Under the pieces are notes generated by a model. That model did no database searches, was not told the DNA's origin, and saw only the letters and a program-made list of their open reading frames with translations. A stretch of 44,821 bases of DNA from CAZFLN01 sp964519905 (lineage in GTDB: Bacteria; Patescibacteriota; Microgenomatia; UBA1400; UBA1396). The stretch spans positions 1 through 44,821 of the forward strand of contig CAZFLN010000009.1 in the NCBI GenBank assembly GCA_964519905.1, written 5' to 3'. The translations under genes and the position numbers were made by a program. Positions 14,749-23,391 of this stretch are shown one piece after another. How positions within the stretch are numbered: position 1 is the first letter of the stretch; each line of letters begins with the position of its first letter.

Positions 14749-16062
14749 ATGGCCAAGCATTCAATAATCGCAGCAATTGATATAGGAACCGCTAAGGTTT
14801 GCACACTCATTTCTCTCGTCGAGGAAGGAGGAGATCTTCGCGTCGTGGGAGCCTCTTCTGTGAAAAGTCAGGGCATCAGTAAAAGCCAAATCGTCAACTT
14901 AGAAGAAGCAGCGGCCGCCATTACCGAAAGCGTCGACGCAGCTGAACGCATGGCAGGCTTTAACATTACCGAAGCGTTTGTGTCCATCAGCGGCCGCCAT
15001 ATCGAGTCACTGAACTCAAGTGGCGTGGTCGCCATCACCGATCCTCAAGGCGATATCACTGCTACCGACATTGAACGTGTCGTAGAGGCGGCTCGAGCCG
15101 TTTCTCTGCCAGGAAATAGGGAAGTTCTCCATGTTATACCGACTACATTCACTGTCGACTCACAAGAGGGCATTAAAGACCCAATCGGCATGTCTGGGGT
15201 ACGTCTCGAAGCAACAACACACATTATCACCGGCTCGAATACGGTTTTGAAAAATGTTCGAAAGTGCGTTGAGCATCTTGGAATTCAGGTTAGTGAATTT
15301 GTGTTCTCCGCCTTAGCAGCCTCCTACGCCAGCGTTTCGGAAACGGAACAAGAACTTGGTGTCGCACTGGTAGATGTGGGAGCAGGAAGCACGGCGGTGA
15401 GCGTATTTGTGGAAGGATCTTTGGTGTACAGCACCGTTATTCCGGTTGGCGCACTTCATATTACAAAGGATATTGCCCTGGGATCTCGAGTGAGTATTCC
15501 AGCTGCTGAGAAAATTAAAGTTGCCCTTTCTCATCTGCCAGAAGAGTCACCGGATCGTCTCCCCAATGAATCTCGAGAAGATGCTCGCAAGCGAAAAAAG
15601 TCAGAGGATCAATTAGATCTCCACCAAATTGGAGTATTTGAAGATGTTCGATACTTATCCCGACAAACACTAGTTGATGGAATCATTGCCCCTCGAGTTC
15701 GAGAAATTTTTGAACTGGTTCGTGCTGATCTGGAAAAGCAAAAATTAGTCAATCAAATTCCTGCCGGAATCGTTCTCACCGGCGGTGGAGCAGAAACTAT
15801 TGGAGCCACAGAAGCCATTCGAAGAGTGATGAACCTCCCAGGTCGAGTTGGGAAGCCTTCTGGAGTTCGAGGTCTGATTGATGAAATTGAAACACCCATG
15901 TATGCCACTGCCATGGGATTATTGCTCTTCGGTCGATCACATGGGGCCGGCACACCACAAAAAGATGGTCGTGGTGGATTACCAAATTTCTCACTCCAAG
16001 GATTTGACAGCAGTAAACTCCTCCAAACAGTACAAAACCTCTTAAAAAATCTTATGCCCTAA
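14749..16062 (+). CDS. ftsA: cell division protein FtsA
   Basis: A 437-residue actin-family ATPase that tethers FtsZ to the membrane. The phosphate-1 loop is AAIDIGTAKVC (9-19), phosphate 2 is VALVDVGAGSTAVSVF, and the adenosine motif is GIVLTGGGAETIGATEA. The 1C domain follows the first strands (GFNITEAFVSISGRH). The C-terminus ends in an amphipathic helix (SSKLLQTVQNLLKNLMP), the expected membrane-targeting sequence, after a short Gly-rich linker. It is one base after ftsQ and 31 bases before ftsZ. Confidence 0.96.
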   Translation: MAKHSIIAAIDIGTAKVCTLISLVEEGGDLRVVGASSVKSQGISKSQIVNLEEAAAAITESVDAAERMAGFNITEAFVSISGRHIESLNSSGVVAITDPQGDITATDIERVVEAARAVSLPGNREVLHVIPTTFTVDSQEGIKDPIGMSGVRLEATTHIITGSNTVLKNVRKCVEHLGIQVSEFVFSALAASYASVSETEQELGVALVDVGAGSTAVSVFVEGSLVYSTVIPVGALHITKDIALGSRVSIPAAEKIKVALSHLPEESPDRLPNESREDARKRKKSEDQLDLHQIGVFEDVRYLSRQTLVDGIIAPRVREIFELVRADLEKQKLVNQIPAGIVLTGGGAETIGATEAIRRVMNLPGRVGKPSGVRGLIDEIETPMYATAMGLLLFGRSHGAGTPQKDGRGGLPNFSLQGFDSSKLLQTVQNLLKNLMP

Positions 16063-16078
16063 TTCCGGGCGTCAATGG

Positions 16079-16084
16079 TATTAT
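16079..16084 (+). promoter_or_regulatory. possible -10 element of ftsZ
   Basis: TATTAT nine bases before the ftsZ ATG. The same stretch also has AAGGA four bases before the ATG, so ftsZ may use a ribosome binding site on a longer transcript, a leaderless start, or both. Confidence 0.35.
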
Positions 16085-16093
16085 TAAGGAACT

Positions 16094-17446
16094 ATGGGAC
16101 TGGTTAAGCCAAAAAACAACTCTTTCGCTCGTATCAAAGTAATTGGTGTGGGTGGCGGAGGTGGCAATGCAGTAAGTTCCATGATCGAGGCTGGAGACAT
16201 TGACGGCGTCGAGTTTGTAGTTATCAACACTGACGCCCAAGCGCTCCTCAATCACAAGGCTGAAACAAAACTCCAGATTGGTGGAAACTTTACCAAAGGA
16301 CTCGGCTCTGGTGCTGATCCAGATGTCGGCCACCATGCCGCTGAAGAATCCGTCGAAAAAATTAAAGAGCTCATGTTCGACACCGACATGGTATTCATTA
16401 CCGCTGGTATGGGTGGTGGAACCGGAACTGGAGCCTCACCGTTAGTTGCTAAAATTGCTAAAGAATCAGGCGCACTCACTGTCGCGGTGGTCACAAAACC
16501 ATTTCAATTTGAAGGAATGCGACGCGCAACCGTTGCCGACGATGGCATAGAATCACTTGCCGAGCATGTCGACACCCTGATTGTCATTCCGAACCAACGA
16601 CTTCTCGATGTCATTAACAACCAAATGACCCTTCCAGAAGCCTTTGGCTTGGCAGACAGCGTTCTTGGGCAAGGCGTCAAAGGAATCTCAGATTTAATCA
16701 CGAAACCAGGATTAGTAAATGTCGACTTCGCTGACGTAAAAACCATTATGATCGATTCTGGCAATGCACTGATGGGTATTGGGGAGGCAGCCGGAGAAAA
16801 CAGAGCCATTCAAGCTGCTCGAGCGGCCATCGCTTCGCCACTGCTTGATGTGGCTATTAACGGCGCAAAGGGCATTCTCTACAACATTACCGGTGGTCAA
16901 AATATCACGCTGACTGAAGTCTCTGAGGCCTCTCAAATCATTAGTCAGTCCGCTGATCCAGACGCCAACATTATTTTTGGAGCCACGATTGATGAAACCA
17001 TGGGCGATAAAATCAAGATTTCTGTCATCGCCACCGGATTTGAAAGCACAGGAGCACTTGGCTACAAGCGACCAAATTTTGGAAGTTATGACAAGATTGC
17101 CGAAAACACTGTTTCTCGACAAATCAACACACAGCCAACCTTCACTCCAGCTGGGCTTGTAAACACCGCTACTCAAAATACAAACGACGACACGACACAC
17201 ACGCTCCAGCACAACACTGTTCAGATGCGTGACGATCAATCTGCTGCCCAGCCAACTTCTGCGCCGCAAGATCCTGCTCAATCAAACCGTCCAAGTGGAC
17301 GACTCAGCTTCCGCCAAAGTCCTCTGGCGGGTTCTGCACAAAATCAAGCAGCTCCTCAAACGTCAGTTGCTGCAGATCCTACTAGTGATACCGAAGACGA
17401 TGAGTTTGAAATTCCGGCCTTTTTACGCCGGGGAAGAAACTCCTAG
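16094..17446 (+). CDS. ftsZ: cell division protein FtsZ
   Basis: A 450-residue tubulin-like GTPase that forms the division ring. It has VGGGGGNAVSSM at 19-30, the tubulin signature GGGTGTG at 107-113 and the T7 catalytic loop NVDFADV near 210. A disordered linker of about 100 residues, rich in Gln, Thr, Ser and Pro, leads to the C-terminal peptide EIPAFLRR (439-446), the element that binds FtsA and ZipA-like anchors. A basic GRNS tail follows it. Together with the FtsA amphipathic helix this indicates a working FtsA-FtsZ tether. Confidence 0.98.
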   Translation: MGLVKPKNNSFARIKVIGVGGGGGNAVSSMIEAGDIDGVEFVVINTDAQALLNHKAETKLQIGGNFTKGLGSGADPDVGHHAAEESVEKIKELMFDTDMVFITAGMGGGTGTGASPLVAKIAKESGALTVAVVTKPFQFEGMRRATVADDGIESLAEHVDTLIVIPNQRLLDVINNQMTLPEAFGLADSVLGQGVKGISDLITKPGLVNVDFADVKTIMIDSGNALMGIGEAAGENRAIQAARAAIASPLLDVAINGAKGILYNITGGQNITLTEVSEASQIISQSADPDANIIFGATIDETMGDKIKISVIATGFESTGALGYKRPNFGSYDKIAENTVSRQINTQPTFTPAGLVNTATQNTNDDTTHTLQHNTVQMRDDQSAAQPTSAPQDPAQSNRPSGRLSFRQSPLAGSAQNQAAPQTSVAADPTSDTEDDEFEIPAFLRRGRNS

Positions 17447-17460
17447 AAAATTCTGAGCGC

Positions 17461-18906
17461 ATGTCACACACACCGCTCTCTAAGTCTCCTCGACAGTCTC
17501 AGTCTTCTGAATTTTCAAAACAAGAATTCAATCCATTTGTTCCCAGAAAAGGACGCCGTCCATATACAGTTGCCATTGTCGGTGGAGCACTCGGTGATGA
17601 GGGCAAGGGGAGAATTACGGATGAACTGACTGCTGAGTTTCTGAGAGAGCATAAAAAGGTCATTCACTACCGAGATAATGGTGGAGCAAACGCTGGACAC
17701 AGTATTCAAGTCGGCGAAATGAAGCTGGCACTCCACCAACTCAGTTCTGGTGTGACTCAAAAAGGCTGCCACGTCGTGCTCGGGAAAGAAATGGTCCTGC
17801 ATCCTCAAGATCTTGTCTTAGAAATCAATGAGGTTCTTCACGCCACAAAGACCACAAAACTCCCAGCGAAACTTTCTATTGATGAACAAGCGTTCCTCTG
17901 CCTCGATACGCATCGAGCCTTTGAATCAGTCCTGAAAGCACACTCAACAGGCAGTCTCGGCTCAACTGGCCGAGGGATATCGCCAGCCTATGCGGATATT
18001 GTGTATCGCCATGCTCTACAAATGAGAGACTTTTCTGCACCAAATTGGAAAAAACGCTTTGAAGAGCACTACAAACTCTATGACAAACTGATTGCTGGAT
18101 TTGGAAAAAAGCTCGCCAACATTGAAGTTCCTGGCTTAGATCGATCCACACTGGGAGTTGGCACTCTCGAAGAATTTCTCACTCGACTCGACAATGCTCG
18201 AAACGTTATTCAACCATTCATCCAAAACGTACACACGCTCCTTGAGAAAGAATGGAAAAGCCAGACACCTTTCGTTTTTGAGAAAGCACAAGCACTCGGA
18301 CTCGATCGACGATGGGGTGTGTATCCAGATGTTACCGCTTCGGATTGCAGTTTTGACGGGATCTTGTCTTCCACCGAAGGTGTTGTAGATCCAGACGACA
18401 TTGCGGTGCGCGCTGCAACCATTAAAGCCACGTATTCTTCCAGTGTTGGTTCCAGAAAACTCCCCACCCAGATGCCAGAACCACTCGCGCACCGCATTCG
18501 CGAAGACGCCAATGAGTATGGTTCTACCACTCGTCGCCCTCGAGACATCGCCTTCATCGACATTCCCATGCTCTCATTTTTGTTTCGAGTGGGCAGAGTA
18601 GAGTACCTCACCGTCACGCATCTTGATATTGCATACACGGATACTCCAATTCAAGTCTGTGTCGACTATACGCTCAATGGCAAGTCTGTTCCGTATCGAC
18701 CGGATCAACAGTACCTAAATACTGTCACTCCAGTGTATAAAGAGCTTGCAAGCTGGGACGGACCAAGCACCCAAAGTGCTCAAACACCCTCGGATCTCCC
18801 AATGGAAGCACAAGAATATCTCAGATTCTTAGCCAAAAGCCTAAACGCACAGCTTTTATTTGCCACCACAGGGCCAAAACGCGACCAAACTGTGCGATGG
18901 TACTGA
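17461..18906 (+). CDS. purA: adenylosuccinate synthetase (PurA), divergent
   Basis: A 481-residue protein, larger than the usual 430, with a polar 35-residue N-terminal extension. The GTP/IMP site reads GGALGDEGKG (41-50). The catalytic Asp46 is kept, but the Trp of the usual GAQWGDEGKG is Leu. NGGANAGHSI holds the catalytic His80, GSTGRGISPAYAD is the IMP loop, and TTRRPRDIAFID replaces TTGRPRRCGW. Retention of the Asp argues against the phage PurZ variant that makes 2-aminoadenine. The family converts IMP to adenylosuccinate; no other purine genes are present, so salvaged IMP is the likely source. It begins 14 bases after ftsZ with no clear ribosome binding site. Confidence 0.88.
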   Translation: MSHTPLSKSPRQSQSSEFSKQEFNPFVPRKGRRPYTVAIVGGALGDEGKGRITDELTAEFLREHKKVIHYRDNGGANAGHSIQVGEMKLALHQLSSGVTQKGCHVVLGKEMVLHPQDLVLEINEVLHATKTTKLPAKLSIDEQAFLCLDTHRAFESVLKAHSTGSLGSTGRGISPAYADIVYRHALQMRDFSAPNWKKRFEEHYKLYDKLIAGFGKKLANIEVPGLDRSTLGVGTLEEFLTRLDNARNVIQPFIQNVHTLLEKEWKSQTPFVFEKAQALGLDRRWGVYPDVTASDCSFDGILSSTEGVVDPDDIAVRAATIKATYSSSVGSRKLPTQMPEPLAHRIREDANEYGSTTRRPRDIAFIDIPMLSFLFRVGRVEYLTVTHLDIAYTDTPIQVCVDYTLNGKSVPYRPDQQYLNTVTPVYKELASWDGPSTQSAQTPSDLPMEAQEYLRFLAKSLNAQLLFATTGPKRDQTVRWY

Positions 18907-18912
18907 TATACT
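18907..18912 (+). promoter_or_regulatory. -10 element of ileS
   Basis: TATACT starting at the base after the purA stop codon, seven bases before the GTG at 18920. It supports both a leaderless transcript and the GTG start. Confidence 0.5.
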
Positions 18913-18919
18913 ACCTACT

Positions 18920-21766
18920 GTGAGTAACTTTCCGTCACTCGATCAAGTCACGACACCACAACAGCTCCCAGAATTCGAGGAGCAAATTTTGTCGTACTGG
19001 GACAAGATCCAGGCTTTCCCACGTTCCATTTCGGAACGGCCATCCAATAAGCCATATGTTTTTTACGACGGTCCGCCGTTTGTTACCGGCTCACCACACT
19101 ATGGCAGCATTTTAGGATCCATAGCCAAGGACGTTGTGCCACGCTACTGGACCATGAAAGGGTACAGAGTTGAACGCCAGTGGGGCTGGGACTGTCATGG
19201 TTTACCAATCGAGAACATGATCGAGAAACAACTTGGTCTCAAGAACGGAAAAAGAGGCATCGAGGAATTCGGTATTGCGAACTTTAACAACGCCTGCCGA
19301 ACTGAGATCGCCAAACTTGATAAGACCTGGGACGTAATTATTCGCCGTATCGGTCGTTGGGTTGATTTTAAGAACAGTTACAAAACCATGGATACCACCT
19401 ACATGGAGTCTATTTGGTGGGCATTCCAACGACTGCATCAGAAAGAACTCATCTATGAAGGCCATAAAGTTATTTTGTACTGTCCACGATGCGCCACTCC
19501 GTTGTCAAACTTCGAAATCGCTATGGACAATAGCTACGTTGAAGCCAAAGACTGGGGAACCACGTACAAGTTCGAGATTGCTCCTAACACGTTTGCTCTA
19601 GCCTGGTCCACCACCCCATGGACCAAAATTGGGACCATGGCACTGGCGCTTCACCCAGAACTCCAGTATGTTCTGGCTCAGCAAGAAAATGAAACATACC
19701 TCCTCGCGGAATCAAGACTGATTGAGCTTGGCGAGGAAAGTTCTTACCAGGTACTTGAGACTTTTTCTGGTCGAGAAGCAGCAATGCGATTCCCACGCTA
19801 CACGCCACACTTTGACTGGGCCTCTTTGCAAGAAGATGAAAAATCCGCTGCATATCGTCTGATAGTTGACGAATTTGTCACGGCCGACACCGGTACTGGC
19901 ATCGTTACTTTAGCGGTCTATGGAGAAGACGATTACCGTGTGATGCAGGAACAAAACATTCCGCTCTACAACTACGTCGACGAAAACGGTCGATTAGACA
20001 GTTCTGTTCAAAATCCTGAGTGGGTTGGGAAAAAACTCCACGTCGTCAACGAGTCAATCGATGCTGAGCTCCAAGATCGTGGACTTGTGTACAAACGCGA
20101 ACCATACACCCACTCTGTGGCGACTTGTTATCGCTGTGCCACCAAACTGTATTACGCTCCACTGCCTGCTTGGTTTATTGATATTCAACAACTCAAACCA
20201 AAGTTAGTGGAGGAAAATGAACCAATCAACTGGTACCCTGAGCATCTCAAGCATGGGCGATTTGGCAACGGACTGAAGTCTGCTCCAGATTGGAATATTT
20301 CTCGCTCTCGTTACTGGGGCACCCCAATGCCGGTGTGGAGAAGTGCAGACGGCGCGCACACTCGCATTATTGGCTCAATCCAAGAACTCCAAACCTGGGC
20401 TGTTCATCCGGAAGAAGCAGAAAATCTTACTGACATTCACCGAGAATTTATTGATGATATTGAAGTCTGGGTCAATGACGAAAAAACTATTTCCGGCACA
20501 CGTATCCCAGAAGTGTTCGATGTTTGGGTCGAGAGCGGGAGCATGCCTTTTGCGGCCAAACACTATCCATTCGAGAAAAAAGCGGAGTTTGAGGCTGCGT
20601 ACCCAGCACAGTTTATTTCTGAATACATCGCGCAAACTCGAGCATGGTTTTACACGCTGCACGTTTTATCTGTGGCTTTGTTCGATGAACCATCGTTCTT
20701 GAATGTCCTGACTTCTGGGGTCATCACGGCCGCTGACGGTCAAAAAATGAGTAAGTCGAAGCAGAACTACACCGATCCAATGATTCTGATCGAATCACAG
20801 GGAGCGGACGCGTTGCGGCTGTACCTCATGTCTTCCCCAGTTATGAAAGCGGAAAATTTAGCTTTCACCGATGCTGATGTTGCCAAACTGCGTCAGCGCG
20901 TTCTGAATATGTGGTGGAATGTGGTGAGTTTTTATCGCATGTATCAACCAGCTGAGTTCACTTTTGATGGATCAGTGCCACAATCTGATCACAGTATGGA
21001 CCAATGGATCCTGGCCCGCACAGAAAAAGGACTGGAAACCATCACACAGAGCTTTGAGTCGTATGATCTCGCCGCCGCTTCTCGCGAACTGATTGCGCTC
21101 ATTGATGAAACTTCTACTTGGTATCTCCGACAAACCCGTGATCGACTGCGCGGTGGCGACTCTCATGCTTGGAGCACATTTGCGTGGGTACTCGAACGAG
21201 TAGCGCACATGGCAGCTCCAATTATTCCGTTTATTGCCGAAGCCACGTATCAAGCGGTGCGACAGCAAAGCGACAGTGTCCATTTGCAGTCATGGCCAAG
21301 TTCTCAAGAAGCACTCAAGAATGACGATTTACTCGCTGAAATGGAAATCGCCCGCAAGGTGGTCGAAGCTGGCCATGCAGATCGAAAAGCAACTGGAATC
21401 AAGGTTCGGCAGCCACTGCAATCAGTCCAGATTACTGCACCAGAGCAGTATGCCGAACTTTCCACCGAGGTAAAAGCTGTGGTGGCAACTGAGCTCAACG
21501 TAAAGCAAGTGCTGTGGCAACAGGGTCCAGAACTCAGCGCCTCACTGGACACACACTTGACACCAGAGCTCGCAGCAGAAGGAGAGGCTCGAGAGTTGGT
21601 ACGCAGCATCCAACAGTTACGTCGAGCCGCTGGCACGGACATTGATGCCTTTGTTCGCGTCTCAGCCACTGCTTGGCCAAAAGAGTATGAATCTTTCATC
21701 AAGGAAAAGGCCAAGATTTCTGAAATCATTCTTGGAACATCACTTGAGATCTTGAAAGAAAATTAG
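18920..21766 (+). CDS. ileS: isoleucyl-tRNA synthetase
   Basis: A class Ia synthetase of 948 residues from GTG 18920. That start is chosen over the ATG at 18860, which lies inside purA, because the -10 box is directly upstream. The signature HIGH motif is HYGS (PPFVTGSPHYGSILG, about 52-66), and KMSKS is at 609-613. WGWDCHGLPIE, a CP1 editing domain (AWSTTPWT, FVTADTGTGIVTLAVYGEDDY) and a Cys pair in CYRCATKLYYAP are present. The sequence resembles the type 2 (eukaryote-like) group often less sensitive to mupirocin; that drug property is an inference. The last His of HIGH is replaced by Ser. Confidence 0.95.
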   Translation: MSNFPSLDQVTTPQQLPEFEEQILSYWDKIQAFPRSISERPSNKPYVFYDGPPFVTGSPHYGSILGSIAKDVVPRYWTMKGYRVERQWGWDCHGLPIENMIEKQLGLKNGKRGIEEFGIANFNNACRTEIAKLDKTWDVIIRRIGRWVDFKNSYKTMDTTYMESIWWAFQRLHQKELIYEGHKVILYCPRCATPLSNFEIAMDNSYVEAKDWGTTYKFEIAPNTFALAWSTTPWTKIGTMALALHPELQYVLAQQENETYLLAESRLIELGEESSYQVLETFSGREAAMRFPRYTPHFDWASLQEDEKSAAYRLIVDEFVTADTGTGIVTLAVYGEDDYRVMQEQNIPLYNYVDENGRLDSSVQNPEWVGKKLHVVNESIDAELQDRGLVYKREPYTHSVATCYRCATKLYYAPLPAWFIDIQQLKPKLVEENEPINWYPEHLKHGRFGNGLKSAPDWNISRSRYWGTPMPVWRSADGAHTRIIGSIQELQTWAVHPEEAENLTDIHREFIDDIEVWVNDEKTISGTRIPEVFDVWVESGSMPFAAKHYPFEKKAEFEAAYPAQFISEYIAQTRAWFYTLHVLSVALFDEPSFLNVLTSGVITAADGQKMSKSKQNYTDPMILIESQGADALRLYLMSSPVMKAENLAFTDADVAKLRQRVLNMWWNVVSFYRMYQPAEFTFDGSVPQSDHSMDQWILARTEKGLETITQSFESYDLAAASRELIALIDETSTWYLRQTRDRLRGGDSHAWSTFAWVLERVAHMAAPIIPFIAEATYQAVRQQSDSVHLQSWPSSQEALKNDDLLAEMEIARKVVEAGHADRKATGIKVRQPLQSVQITAPEQYAELSTEVKAVVATELNVKQVLWQQGPELSASLDTHLTPELAAEGEARELVRSIQQLRRAAGTDIDAFVRVSATAWPKEYESFIKEKAKISEIILGTSLEILKEN

Positions 21767-21793
21767 CAGTTGACTGTTTTTATTGCTAATTTT
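21759..21793 (+). terminator. possible terminator after ileS
   Basis: AAAATTAGCA (21759-21768, overlapping the stop codon) and TGCTAATTTT (21784-21793) form a ten-pair stem with a 15-base loop. It is AT-rich and ends in four Ts, so it is weaker than the others in the window. Confidence 0.45.
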
Positions 21794-21871
21794 ATGACAG
21801 CAAGATATTTGCGATGAAATAGGCGCAAATTTGCACCATCAATCATTAGCTTCGTATTTTTTACGAATCAT

Positions 21872-21900
21872 TCGACATTGATTCTCCAAAAAGATACAAT
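21872..21900 (+). promoter_or_regulatory. promoter of the SEDS polymerase gene, predicted leaderless
   Basis: TCGACA at 21872-21877, a 17-base spacer and TACAAT at 21895-21900. The ATG at 21907 is six bases downstream. Confidence 0.6.
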
Positions 21901-21906
21901 ACCCCT

Positions 21907-23001
21907 ATGCTCTTACCACGGAGTTCTTTTTTCTTTCTGATCTTTCCGCTCTTTGCCGGTGTTTCTGTTACGGTTCTGAGAAGTCTTGATCCGACATATG
22001 GGACGAACCAACTGCTTTTTTTCCTCGTAGCCTTCACCGTCTTTTTTATCACAAGCATGATAGGGGAAGAACGCTGGGTGCAAGTACGCTGGCCAATGTA
22101 TCTATCGGTCATACTGTTACTCATTATCGTTTTAGCAATTGGTCGAGCCACAAACGGGGCAGTCAGTTGGATTCGGTTTGGGAGTTTTCGTTTTCAGCCC
22201 TCCGAAATACTCAAGCCAATACTTTTGTGGTTTGTCGCCTACGAAACGTTTCAACTTCGAGTTGGTGCTTTTCAATGGCAACGCTGGATTCGCTGGATTG
22301 TTCTTGCTGGACTGCCACTCTTCTTTGTTCTGATGCAGCCTGACCTTGGAACCGTCCTCATCACCAGTGTTGGCATAGGATACCTTCTGTTGCAAGCTGG
22401 ACCACCACGCTGGCTACTTGTTTCTGGAGCTCTCAGCGTCATGTTTCTCTTTTTGCTCGCTTGGCAGTTTCTCTTGCAACCGTATCAACAGGCACGATTC
22501 CTGAACTTTGTTCAACCAATGCGCGATCCCCTTGGCAGTGGATATAATGCGCGCCAATCGATCATTGCCGTGGGCTCCGGACAAATCTGGGGACTCGGTT
22601 TGGGGAATGGCTTGCAATCGACACTCCGATTCTTACCAGAAAGACAAACAGACTTTTTATTCGCCACCTATGCCGAAAGTACTGGGTTCATTGGCTCATC
22701 TGTTCTCATTATGTTGTATGCAGTGCTCTTTTGGTACATAGCGGGTATTCCAAAGCAAATTTCGAGTGAATCTGGAAAGCTATTTATTCAAAGTGCCTGG
22801 TTTTTACTCCTCGCACAAACTACCGTCAATATTGGCATGAACATTGGGTTACTGCCCATCACCGGGGTTACACTCCCGCTTTTTTCTCTGGGAGGGACGT
22901 CATTACTCTCCACCGCAGTGTTTTTGGGACTGATTGAGTCAGTTCGACGGAGTAGTTTACCTTCCTTAGAGGTGGAGAAAACCAGAGATACAATAGAGTA
23001 A
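21907..23001 (+). CDS. rodA: SEDS-family peptidoglycan glycosyltransferase (RodA/FtsW)
   Basis: A 364-residue integral membrane protein of about ten helices that polymerises lipid II with a partner penicillin-binding protein. Conserved parts are GAVSWIRFGSFRFQPSE, the large extracellular loop GYNARQSIIAVGSGQIWGLG, and LPERQTDFLFATYAE with the catalytic Asp249. The signature NIGLLPITGVTLPLFSLGG is near 320. It complements murG and the fts genes just upstream. RodA or FtsW cannot be settled by eye; the short termini lean to RodA. The usual AEExG after the catalytic loop is AESTG. Confidence 0.9.
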   Translation: MLLPRSSFFFLIFPLFAGVSVTVLRSLDPTYGTNQLLFFLVAFTVFFITSMIGEERWVQVRWPMYLSVILLLIIVLAIGRATNGAVSWIRFGSFRFQPSEILKPILLWFVAYETFQLRVGAFQWQRWIRWIVLAGLPLFFVLMQPDLGTVLITSVGIGYLLLQAGPPRWLLVSGALSVMFLFLLAWQFLLQPYQQARFLNFVQPMRDPLGSGYNARQSIIAVGSGQIWGLGLGNGLQSTLRFLPERQTDFLFATYAESTGFIGSSVLIMLYAVLFWYIAGIPKQISSESGKLFIQSAWFLLLAQTTVNIGMNIGLLPITGVTLPLFSLGGTSLLSTAVFLGLIESVRRSSLPSLEVEKTRDTIE

Positions 23002-23007
23002 ATACTG

Positions 23008-23016
23008 TGATACAAT
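23008..23016 (+). promoter_or_regulatory. extended -10 promoter of rplU
   Basis: TGATACAAT, an extended -10 element, 28 bases before the ATG. This leaves a short leader of about 22 bases with only a weak purine-rich stretch before the start codon. Confidence 0.5.
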
Positions 23017-23044
23017 ATTCGTTCTGAAAGAAATCAAAGAAAAT

Positions 23045-23362
23045 ATGTCATACGCAATTATCGCAATCGCCGGCAAACAATACCAGGTTACAGAAGGTGA
23101 AACGCTCACTATCGACCTCCAAGATGGAGCCGAAGAAGCAAAAACCTTGACTGTCACTGACGTCCTGCTGGTGAAAACCGACAAGGAAGTAAAGATTGGA
23201 AGCCCTCTCGTGGCTGGCGCAAAAGTCGTCCTCGAGCACGTTGATGACCAACGTGGAGACAAGGTTCGAGTCTTTAAGTACAAGTCCAAGTCTCGCTACC
23301 GCCGCACTCAAGGCTTCCGCGCTGAACAATCTGTGTTCACCGTGAAGTCTATTGCTGCATAA
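23045..23362 (+). CDS. rplU: 50S ribosomal protein bL21
   Basis: A 105-residue small beta-barrel ribosomal protein. It opens YAIIAIAGKQYQVTEGE and ends with the conserved KSRYRRTQGFRAEQSVFTVKSI, where the KxxxRRxxGHR motif has Phe for His. It is normal in length. It heads the rplU-methyltransferase-rpmA group. Confidence 0.97.
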   Translation: MSYAIIAIAGKQYQVTEGETLTIDLQDGAEEAKTLTVTDVLLVKTDKEVKIGSPLVAGAKVVLEHVDDQRGDKVRVFKYKSKSRYRRTQGFRAEQSVFTVKSIAA

Positions 23363-23391
23363 GCACGACGCATCTGTCAGAATAGAGTTCT

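Noticed and set aside
17461..18906. PurZ (2-aminoadenine synthesis) in place of PurA
   Set aside because: The catalytic Asp of GDEGKG is kept, whereas PurZ proteins replace it. No other genes for the Z-genome pathway are nearby.
18860..18919. Extra 20 N-terminal residues of IleRS from an ATG within purA
   Set aside because: They are an out-of-frame reading of the purA end, and a -10 box sits just before the GTG at 18920.
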